This document shows, piece by piece, positions 46,801 to 58,800 of a stretch of 64,000 nt of DNA. This DNA comes from Owenia fusiformis. Taxonomy: Eukaryota > Annelida > Polychaeta > Sabellida > Oweniidae. The stretch lies in contig CAIIXF020000010.1 in the NCBI GenBank assembly GCA_903813345.2, positions 28,856,425-28,920,424 on the forward strand. Reading direction: 5' to 3'. The notes beneath the pieces were generated by a model. The model saw only the letters and a list, made by a program, of their open reading frames with translations. It was not told the DNA's origin and did not search any database. Position 1 is the stretch's first letter; each line of letters begins with the position of its first letter. Made by a program: the position numbers and the translations under genes.

Positions 46801-49800
46801 TTTATAAATTTTTAAAAACATATTTAATGATCAACGTAAATAACTTTCAAGTTGAAAATTTCAATATTGTTAAGCACTATGAACTGACTCATTTGACCTA
46901 TAAAAAATCAGAAATTAATATCGTCTAGAAAAATCTCGACTTACTTTGTGACTAATACGGGTTTCCAGCTTTGTCTGTTTTTCCGATCCCTAAGTTTACG
47001 ATCCGGGGGTTTAGGGCTACGACCCGCCATCATTTTATTTTTAAAAAACTTCCTTATAGCCTAACTCTGTTCATAACAACACGATCATGTTCATACTGAA
47101 TGTGTATAACTCAATCCAGGACAACACTAGTGTTGATTTTCTACGTTGTTTTCATGAAACCACTGTTGCAAATAAAACCACAAAACATGCTTTACATATA
47201 CAAACATTATTAACCCTTTAAAGTCTAGTTGTTAAACATATATCAATCACAGACTTTAGAGGTGATCTTTTGAGGCAAAACTGGTTAAGTGACCCAGGAA
47301 TAAGACAAATCCTAACCCAAACAAAGCCATTTTCACAAGTATAATTGTGTTATTCCACTAGTATTGAAAGAAGGCTACTTGCTCCATTACCTACTAAACC
47401 AACCCACCCCACACAAAATTTTCACTCTGTTTTCATTCATTTCTCTCAAATCCTCTCCAAATTTTGAAAACAACAGATTTCCTAGCAGTTCAGAGTACAA
47501 ACTTGATTTCTGATCATAAAATTCCTTGGTTTTTCCTCTCATTATCAAGTCCATTTCTCTCTTTAAACATGCATAATATGACCTTTAACACTAGGGTAAT
47601 ATACTTATTTAGGCTGTACTAAATGACTAATTCACCTATGATGAGACCTGATATCATTTTTATTGATTTAAAAGTGGTTATTTGACCTATGCTCCTTGGT
47701 CATACTTTGAATTAATTGAATATTTGTCTTCCCTTGTAAAACAATGAGAATATTATTCTCAAAATCTAGGAAAATTTCCCAACAAAAATGTAACCTCGAG
47801 AACTAACAATCAACACGAAACTCCCACAATATTAACTGGAAGATTTCTCTATTTAGCTCCAAGAATTCATCACTACACATCACAGTAAGTTTGGTAATAA
47901 AAGAGAGTACAGTCTATTGATTTAAATATCGATAAATCAGTCTAGATATCTATCGCAAAACAACATTATTTGCGTGCATGTATTTACATTCATATATTCA
48001 CTATGTTTATATTGGCTTTCAAGGTGACATAGAGACATCTGCTGAGAATAAAGTATGACTTCATGTTAAAATAAAAATTTAAATATAATTTTTTATATGT
48101 AAGTACTAATATAAATACATAATGGGTGCTATGGATTGTGTTTAGCATCTTCTGTGATCTAATCGGGAAAGGATTTACTTGAAAATTAAATAGTCTTGGA
48201 GACCTTCTGAAGAAGGCATTAGGCTTTGGAATATGTTTTACCCTTGAAATATGGTTTTTAGAAGGGCCTGTGCAAAATTAGATGCAGTAGGTTTCACAGC
48301 ATGGTTTGAACTGCTTGTAGATGCGTATTCGCCCTTTGTCTACCAATTTTTGCATTTTTTGCCTGAAGGGTCTAAACTAGCATCAAAATGTGTGAAACAA
48401 CAACACAAGTTCTGTTTATTCTTGTATGCAAACGGGTTGGGCTATTAATATTGAGCTAATCAAAAAAATCATGGCTGGTTTGTTTTTAAATTGAAAAATA
48501 GAGGAAATTAGTGGAATCGGAGAAAAATAAATCATGCATACATAAAAGGAGACTTTATTTTATATAGAAATGCAAGAAAATCAGACAGTTTATTCAAATT
48601 TTGCGAAGAAAATTAGTAAAATGTGGCTGACCAAGTGGAATTTTGCAGACGGATTTGCTATCAGTTTTACCTGTAACTGAGGATACTGTTTATTTAGAAA
48701 AACTTGAGTTCTTACGTTCCAGTGGCTAGTGGAAAGATAAATACTAAACAACACAGATAAAACTTGGAGGAACTGATTAAAATCAAACAAATAGAACTAA
48801 AACTAATCAACTTTACTTCCTGTATGAAAATCTCATAGTTCAATAACCCCAGAACCAGAAACTGCCAATCGAAATCATAATTTTTCTTCAGAATAAACAA
48901 ACATATTTTTTCTATCTAAAAGATTTCCTAAAATATCGAATGAAATTGTAACTCAGGTGTGCAGAATATCACATATTTCTAAGACAAAGGAGGTGCATCC
49001 CAGAATTCAATGGTGCATGTCACATGGCCAGTTTTAGCCAATCAGACTTGTGATTCCCCTTCTAAAATCTGAATAACCATAGGAGGAAAGGTACATTACC
49101 CTTCAAGCAAGCAGATTGTTATAATCATTGAGATGTAAAAAATATAGGATCTCTTGCATTTTCTTTGCCGTCTTGCACTTTTAAATGCTTAAACCAACTT
49201 TCCAAAAATAAGATAACCCAAATTGCAAAAAGGGTTGAAAACAAAGGTTAAAACTTGAAATGAAAGCCTTGTAAATATATACAAATATGAAGTTCTAAGA
49301 CTTTTTCTTTCATCAAATTTTGGAAACTAACTTTAAACTTTGACCAAATATCTTTCTTCAAAGAGAATCTGAAAGAGTGTTATGTTTTTGATAATTGACT
49401 GGACATTTTAGACAGAAGTTAGAGAGCTTCCTCCCACGGATTCTTGTTAGAGACCCATCAGTATAACTTAAAACAAGGTTGAAAAATGCGTTTAAGGATT
49501 TTATATTCCAATGAGGATATAATCGTACAGTCAAAACCTCAAAATTCTCGATGGGAGAATTCCACAATTTTCATCTAAATGTACATATTTGGTGCATTTA
49601 ATGATTTTATATACCAACTGATGGTCAATTTTGAAAATTTTGGTAGAATTATAATCTGTCAACTGAAATATAAGCCAATTTGATGAATGGAGAAATTATA
49701 TATTTCAAATGAAATGAAATTACATGTCAATAATATGATTCTATCAATTTCCAGAAATATAAATTCTTCACTATGATTTGGCATCAATCAGCATCTAAAG

Positions 49801-52800
49801 GTCATGTTTTGAAATATAAAATGATGTAGAAATGAGAAATGAGAGGAATTAGCAAGGAATAAAGTGAACAGGCATGCAGACCATACTTTAAATCTTATAG
49901 AAATGCAAGAAAATCAGATATTTTATTCAAATTTTTGAGAGAAATGATGTGAAATAAGCACTAGCAGACGGACAGTTTAAAGGCCATGTCGATAATTTAA
50001 GCAATTGAAGAATGTTTTTTAACCTATAAATGTCAATCAAGAATCTTGATATCTTCGAATAATCGGATCATGTTGAGAAGAAGACAGTGATACTTTGCTT
50101 CAAAGTCAGTGAAGGATTTTCTGTCCCAGAATTCCTTCAAACTAGATGAGAGACTTCCAATCCCAGAATTCCAAGAACATATTTTTATAGAACAAGATGT
50201 AAATCCCAGAATTCAAGATGAAAAATGGCTTATAGAAATAAAAATTAGCAACAAAGGAAATATCCCATTATTCTTTATGCATCATTTATTGTGCCACAAG
50301 AGGCCCTTCAATCCCATGATCCCTTAAAGAAAAAATAGCAATCCAGGATGAGCAAAACAGACAAATGATCAATTATTTTGAACTTGTGAGAGTAGATGAC
50401 ACCCAAATACAAACAAACATTATTAAAAAATGCCAAGTTCAAGCTCGAAAACAACAAATTAAAACGCAAAAGAACAGGTTGAAATATTGGGAATAATATG
50501 TTTTGATGTTTACCAAGATCTTATCATAGATTAGCTTTATCAAGCCATAACTATATTTTATTTATTAAAGTTCTATAATTTCCCAATAGAAAAGTGTTAC
50601 ACAGAAACATTAAATGAATCTTTGAAATCACCCATCAATAAATTGTAAACAAGTCCATGACCTTATAAAAAATCTAAAATGAAATAAGTGGATATTTTGC
50701 AAGGGATACACAGTACATACAATTCAAATGTAAGAATGTATCTATTGAACGTGTTATGAATAAACTCCAGTTGATACTTTACTTTTTTAAATTCTAAACC
50801 CTTTCAACCTGCATATAGTAGGTCACACAATAAACTATCAATCCCAAAACATTCCCTGTTTAACCATTTCAAATATGTAAAAGTACACTTTGTATAACGA
50901 ACTTCAAAATATATACAGTACTCGCTGCTATATTTTTGATTATTTCATTGCCATTTACTCCAAGAATGTAGTCAAGTTTCTTAGAGAGTATACCTGCATG
51001 GCCCTGCGAATTGACACTGTTAAATAATCGTTTTTTCGCCACGCTAAAAAGTCTCCTATACAAATACTAAACAGTCCTAAACATCATATTTAGCAATGAT
51101 ATAGCTCATTTTGACCTAAGGATATATATTATTTTTGAGTTCACCTAGATAATTGCATGCTATATTGTTATGGGGATATCTCCATTTAATAAACATCAAC
51201 ATCATCAACATATGATGTCAGAAAAAATGATATCTTGTCACAATATGATATCTTGTCACAATAATCAACACAGTTCAGTGCAGTTCTGTAATGTTGATCA
51301 AACCTATTTGAAGTTTGAACTGTAGTAAACACTGATGAAAACCAAGCAAACATTAAGTTGTAGTAAACATCTAACAATAAACATTTTGTAGTTTGAAAAA
51401 CTTTGTAGTTGAGAGATAACAACTTTGTAGTGTAGTTGAATGAAACCATGTGTAGATAATGTGAACACTTTGAATCCAATTCAAAGTTGCTTAAAGTCAA
51501 ACCAACTTCAACCAAGTTTAATTTGAAGGCCAATGCCATCTTTTATAACACAAATTAGAACAAACATACCGCAGTTCCAAAGAATAGCAAATCCCATCTA
51601 ACCTAAACATATCTTAGTACTCATTTTGAACATTTCAGGATATAACCAATAAATTATAATAATCACCCTAATGAATAAATATCCTCATGAAAGATCATAT
51701 AGATGAATGAACATCTCAATGGAAGAACACCCTGATGAATGAACACTCTTGGCATGAATACCCCAATGAGTAGATACCCTAATGTTTGAATACCCTAATG
51801 TAAAATCATCTTTGATGAAGGAACACCTTGATGGATGAACACCCAAATAAATGAACATCCTGATGAATGAACACCCTTGACATGAATACCCCAATGAATA
51901 GATACCCTAATGTTTGAATACCCAAATGTAAAATCATCTTTGATGAAGGAACACCTTGATGAATGGACACCCTGATGGATGAACACTTTAATAGATGAAC
52001 ACCCTGATGAATAAACACCACTGACATGACCACAATAATAGATAATAAATACCCTAATGTTTGATGAAAAAACACCCTTAATGAATGAACACCTTAACCC
52101 TTGATCATTCCAATGAATGGCTATGAATAAATTCTACTTACTTTTTTCGTAGATCTTTGGTAGATGAGACCAGCTCATAGATCTGTGGACCTACACTTGA
52201 TGTGCTCACTAAGAAGAATGCCTTGGGATCTGAAGACAAAAGATACTTGCTCATTTTATGTGTATTTTAGCGTTGTATGTGATCCTGTGTGTGTAATTGT
52301 GGCAAAATGTTTCAGCAATTTAAGTGAGCGAAATCTAGGCAAAAAGGTCTTAGAAATTTATGTGTAATCAATGTGTAAGGGTCCTAAATATTTGGGTGTA
52401 ATCAAGGCAAAAAAGTCTCGTGTGTAGGTGTGGTAAAATTTCCCTGTCAGTTTTGTGTAATTGTGGCAAATGCATTTGAAAACTGTATAAAGTGATATTC
52501 AGATCAATGGAATCTGGAGTTTTCTCATTTTACTTAATGGTTTTAGTTAATGGTGGCACACTTCACTTTTGATTTCTTAATCTTCAATATGATTACAAAG
52601 CTTCAATAGCCGCAATCAACTCACCTGTGGCCACATTCCTTGTCAGCAGATTAGTTAGTTTTATAATGGGACTATGGGTGAACTTTGTGTCCATGTTACC
52701 AGCAACAACTGTGGTACTTTGAAATTTTAACACCAGTTTATCGTCCTGTTTTTGTAGCAATACTAAAATGTCCTCGAATAGAAGCACATGGAGGTCGATT

Positions 52801-55800
52801 TGTTTTTGTTTACTGATTCGCCAAACTAGATTTCCTTCGTGAATCATGTTGTGCTTGGTCAGGTCAAGATCCTGAAATATAAGTATGAAGATTAGTTAAA
52901 AATGTTGAATAATATGCGAGTTTATCAATAAGCAAAACTCCCTTTCCTGGATGACTATTGTCTCATTTCAGTTAATTTACACCAATACAAGATTTCAACT
53001 ATAGACTTGAACTTGATTGAAAGTCATTTGCATGCACTTGAAATTGAGGAAAATCATGTGAATATTGGCACTGTCTTTGCCTTCACAATTCTAAAATATG
53101 AAATATAATACTAAAACAGTAATCAATGATGAAGTCCTCTGGTCAATAAACCCCTGGTTACAAAGCCCGATCAGAACAAGATTTAACAACTTACCTTAAA
53201 TTCCGCTGCTAGTGAGTTAGATGACCTATCAAACTGGGTACGGTCCAACCGTCGCTGCATTTCTCGTAATTTTTGCACATTTTCACATTCTTTCACTGCC
53301 TGGTTCACAACCGCTAGATTCGATTTAGCCCAGTGGTGAGCTTCTTTCAAATTTTCATACTCCTTTGTGGAAGCTGTAACAGAAACCAACCTACATTTTT
53401 TATCCGTTTTTGATTTGATTCCATCTGATGAACTCTTATAAGACATTTTTCCTTTGCTACCTTAGCCACATATCTGTTCACTTAATTCCATGTTGATTAC
53501 GTATTTCAAAAAATGACTCATACTTTTTCTGTCTGTATGGCTAAGTTCTAAGTTTGTGTTAAGTAAATTTAATGATTGTATTTCAAATATGTAGCTGTCA
53601 ATAGGTTTGCTGTTAGTTGTTTGAGTTATATAAGGCAAATGCCCTTAGATGATGATCAATGAACATAAGTTAAAAATGTCCGTCTGCTCATGCTTATTTT
53701 TTCAATTTCTCTTAAAAATTTGAAAGAATGACATCATTTTTTATCATATCTTTACAATTTAAAGTCTTAGGTACATCAACATATATTTTATTCCAGGCTT
53801 TTTTCACTCTTTCCTCTGTATTTTCCATTTCAAAACATGACCGCAATAATTTTTTATGTCCAGGCTTCAGCCTCCAGATACAATGTGACTTCAGTCTTTT
53901 TGCAATCACTGAATAATACAGATACACACTGGTACAGACACCATGGATAAAAATTCACTAACATCATGTTCAAAATAAAAGTTAAAATGAAAAGAGTGAA
54001 CTCAGCAAGGAATAATTTAAGCAGGCATGTACAGTATTTAATATTCTAAATTATATCCAAATGTTTTCAAATATTTCCTATCAATTCAGTTTTTTAGAAA
54101 AAAGCAAGAAGAATACTTTTTAAGTGGGATTTCATTCATTATTGATCCAGCATTCAGAGCAGTTGTATGATTGAGGATGCAGTTATAACAACTCAAGATG
54201 GTTTATAAATTTATAAATCAATATATACTCTATTATATCTAATGGTGTAAAATGTGATAATTCTAATTTGTAGGAAATTAAAAAGGATAAGTCAGCAAAT
54301 GAGTCAGGATATGGACTTCAAAAATATCAAAAATTGTACAGTCTAAAAGACCAACTCAATCACATATTTTATTAAATTGTAATATTCTTCTTTTATTTAG
54401 AGACCCCCAAAATAGCAATATATATCATGATGAATGAATAATATTGGCATCAAAGACAATGCGTAGTATGCTAGAATATTGAAAAGGATTCAACTTTGAC
54501 TCAACTAGGTTCTTTAAACGATTTCACTACTTTCAGCAACAGAATGTTTGAAGTCTCTTTCTCTAAATCTGAAAGAACTACCATTTTATGATTTGTCAGT
54601 TGTTTACTTACAAGATGTATACTTCATGAGGTTCTCTATAAGGAGAGGGTACTTGGTTTACTTACAAGATGTATACTTCATGAGGTTCTCTATAAGGAGG
54701 GGGTACTTGGTAAGCCGCTGCATTTGGACTGGGATGAAGTCCTTTAACTGCAACTTTCGACACAATGGATTGCTCTCGATCGACTGAAACAAACAGAAAA
54801 ATCATATGGATTAAGGAGTTTTTTAATGTTGCCCTTTTTGTATCTTTCAATATAGCTCGTGTTTACTCATAATATTCAGTTAAACATGTATATTCAAACA
54901 CCTCTCTAATCTGTACACCTTTTAATATGGACATTTTGTTCAGTCCCATTTTTAATCTGCCAAAGATGACTTTATTTAGGATCTTTGAAATGTGAATCTC
55001 AACACTTTTGTCTGTTCTCACTGGCGTTCAAAATTGCAGAACAGAAAACTACACATTGTATTAATAAACACTTACATCTAGGAATTGATTCAATTTTTGA
55101 TCTTTTCGCCGCTTATGCTTTAATGTCTCTAGAGCCACTGTTTGGTTCTTGCAGAATTTTGCAGAAGCATTGCGGAATTTCTCACCAGACTCATCTTTGA
55201 ACTGCAACATATGAAAATGGGAAATGTGAATATAATAAAGGACCATTGAAATATTTACTCATCTTTGAACTGCAACATATGAAAATGGGAAATGTGAAAA
55301 TATAGGACCATTGAAATATTGATATTGAAATGTACAATATGACCATGAAAAGAGTAAATATCAATTTGGAAATATGAAACCTCGATAAATATCATTATGA
55401 AAATGTGAATAGGCAAATGTGAAATATTCAGTGAAATGTGAAACAAGAAATAAGAAAATGTGAAATATGAACATGGAAGGTGGAATATAATCTAAGAAAA
55501 AAGAACTATAAATACGGAAATATGATTATGTGAATCATGAATGAAAAAATCATTAGCAAAATGTGGATATGCAAATGTAATATATTGATACGAAATGTGA
55601 AACATGATATAAGAAAATGTGAAATATGAACATGGAAGGTGTAATATGATCTAAGAAATAAGGACTATAAATATGGAAATATGATTATGTGAATCATGAA
55701 TGAAAAAAATCATTAACGAAATGTGGATAAGCAAATGTAATATATTGATACAAAATGTGAAACATGATATAAGAAAATGTGAAACATGAACATAGAAATG

Positions 55801-58800
55801 TGAAACTACTTACACTTGCGAGGAATATATTAGCTATGTCTCCAACTACACAATTTATATTTTCATTTTTCTTCGCCTTAAAGGCAGTGTTTATAGCACT
55901 GTGTAACTGCAACACCTCCTGGAGATTTGGAAACAAAAGCTTTACAAAGTCCCACGAAATCCAGGATTCTCCTGCCATTGGTTTTTCAAAAAATTGGTCG
56001 AGGATTTTTAAATTCCGTACATGGTTTATCTCAGTATGGAACAATTCTGAAAAGAAGAAAGAAGTTCATTTAAATATTTTTCTTAGATTCTCGATAAACT
56101 TGCAATCCTGTAATATACATGAAATATATCTAATCGTGTCACCATGATAATGATAAAAAAAAATTATTGAAAATACTGTATATCAATTAAATACAGATAT
56201 TACTTTTAATTACCAATAAATATGAGTACAGAAACACAATTTACCCAGAACTATTTATTTTTATTTTTTGTTCCAGCAGCAAATCTTACCATTAATGACT
56301 TCTTGTCGCTTTTTCTCTTTCGGTTTTAATTTTTTAATAACATCTTTAGGTATAAATGTATCTAAGGACGGGAGCTCAGAATCGGCAGCGAAGTCTGAAT
56401 CATACTCTGATTGGTTGGAAATTGTGGTCATTGTCGTTACCATGGAGACATTGTCATTAACAGCCTCTGTTGAGTTACTAGGGCTGTCAATACTCCTGAA
56501 ATAATAAATCTTAATCTTTATTTAAAACAATTATCGCTCACTAACAACTCTATCTTAAATGGGCAGGATGTCTAGGAATTCCTTATTTGAGCATTTATAG
56601 GATGGAGAGCATGACATTTTCATCTAGGCATCAACTTTACAACAATGAAATAGCTTCTTAGGTGTCATTTAGAAAGTTGACAACACATGAATATATATTC
56701 TAACTTAAAGTAAGATAATAACCAAAATTCTTGCACACTTTAGTCAACTATTCACAGTGAAAACAGCTCTAACATTCAATATATACAAAATGCCCTGCTT
56801 AGTATCCAAATGTCAATTTACATACTGCATATCCAAAATATCCTAAATGTAGCCAGAATCCAACTTACCCTGGTGATAGACTAGAACTGGACGAACTGCC
56901 AGATTTCGACAGTGCTGATATTGTGTCATTATCAACTGCGACATCACTACGTGTTCGTCTGACCCTGGATTGCTTTTTCTGTTTTTTGTCTAAGCTTTCC
57001 GATCTGTTTAGATTTACTGCTGCAACTGGCCTGAAAAACATGATGGATATATTTGAATAATACAACATATATTTGTGAGACATGATGAATGTATGCACGA
57101 TTGATTGATAATGAAGGTCACCTAAATGGTTACATATATTTTGAGAAAAAGAATGGATTATTTGAGAAAAACATTGGATATTGAGAAATACCATGGATAT
57201 TTCATGAGAAATACATTGGATATTTGAAATGCATAATGAGTGATTGAGAAACAAAATGGATAACTTGAGAAATACATTGGATAATTGAAAAATACAATGG
57301 ATATTTCACAAGAAATACATTGGATATTTGAGATGCATAATGGAATAATAATTGAGAAACACAACTGATATACTGAAATCACATTAAAGACAAATTGGAT
57401 ATGTTGACGCCTAACCCTAACACTAACCCTCCATAACATTAACATATCCAACAATATAACATATCCTATATAAAAACCCAAAATATAACATATCCAATAA
57501 TATAACATATCCAATATAACATATCCAACAATATAACAAATCCAATATAACATATCCAATAATATAACATATCCAACAATATAACAAATCCAATATAACA
57601 TATCCAATAATATAACATATCCAATATAACATATCCAACAATATAACAAATTCAATATAACATATCCAATGTAACATATCCAATATAACATATCCAACAA
57701 TATAACATATCCAATATAACACATCAAATATAACATATCCAATAAACTTACTTTTCCTCAACCTTGTCTAGTGTCTCGTTGCTACTGCCTGAAGGCCCGT
57801 CACCCGGAGATCTCTCGTCACCAGATGTCTTGGCCATCTCCTCAAACCTATCCTTAAGGCGGTTTACTCTATTGCTGGCTTTCTCTGTAATACAACGCTC
57901 TGATATTAGAGTCTGAATTTCATGAATTTGACATTTCAACTTATGAATCTTTCATTTCTATGTGTTATTATTGTTAAATGATAAATGAGTGTTACTCTCC
58001 AGGTTCAATATACTAAATTACATTTTCATTTCCCTAAACGTTAAGTTTCGTTTTCTTTGATTTTCTACTTCCTGCTTGACGTAAGCTCCATCTGTGGAAA
58101 CACAATATTCCATATACATGATCTAGAAATATTGCATGAATGTGCTTAATCTAGTTAATATAATTTTACATGAAAATACAAATTCACTTACTGTGCACAT
58201 ATAGTAAGATTTAAGAGTGTTTATGCTGCTGATATTCTAAAGCCATAAACTTAGCTTTTTACAACAGTATGTTAACAAACTGTTGATGCCTGTATTGGCT
58301 TGTTTGTTTAAAGGTTGTGTGTACAAACAAATACAATTTTATTGGAGTTATTTATGAGAGATTAAGGTCAGGTCAACATTACTGAATGAAGGAGACTTTA
58401 TAAAAATGACATTCAATTTTGAAGCCAACTTGAGACTGAATACAACTTGCAGGTTTTCAAAGCTTTAATGTTAAACAACACTAGCCTAACATTTAGAATT
58501 TTTTATTTGATGTGTTTCATACATTCATTTACAACTTTCAAAGCCTTAAACAAAGCCTTCCAAATTGCATGTTATTATACATCTGTAACATTTTACAGGA
58601 GTCATGGAGTCGACACAAAGCAAGCGAAAAATACAAGTTCTGGTTTATCGGATAGGAATTTGATTGGTTAATATGGCATCCATATTATTTGATAACCTCT
58701 ATTCAAATGACTGCAATGCATCTTGGAGACTGCCATTTTGGACAGTTAGTAAACAAATAACTTATTTGCGATCTATGTGAGACCATTATTCTAATAATAA

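Larger units (their letters stand above)
37552..46944. other. RhoGEF large intron, downstream half
   Basis: About 9.4 kb of AT-rich sequence. It holds a tRNA-derived SINE (39395-39632), a 22-bp tandem array (41851-42085), copies of the GAAATGCAAGAAAATCAG family at about 38756-38895, 40185-40340, 43270-43440, 43540-43700, 45080-45235 and 45950-46075, and copies of the GTGGAACACCT family at 37785-37955, 40795-41060 and 45505-45615. No protein-coding gene is supported. Confidence 0.6.
47034..52141. other. RhoGEF large intron, upstream half
   Basis: About 5.1 kb between the PH exon at 52142 and the candidate alternative exon at 46945. It holds the array at 51690-52110 and plus-oriented copies of the GAAATGCAAGAAAATCAG family at about 48495-48640 and 49830-49985. 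CCCAGAATTC recurs at 49000 and three times at 50125-50210. No other gene is supported. Confidence 0.5.

Noticed and set aside
50109-50327. 72-codon + ORF
   Set aside because: It overlaps repeated CCCAGAATTC segments and has no homology cue; considered chance.
51186-52075. Minus-strand ORFs of 63-117 codons around the GAACACC array
   Set aside because: The 51.7-52.1 kb ones translate the tandem array (repeating VHSSRCSFI); the 51.2 kb one has no motif and no splice context.
57158-57761. Minus-strand ORFs of 194 and 112 codons looking like a multi-span membrane protein
   Set aside because: They are translations of the TAACATATCCAATA tandem repeat in an intron; the hydrophobicity is a repeat artefact.
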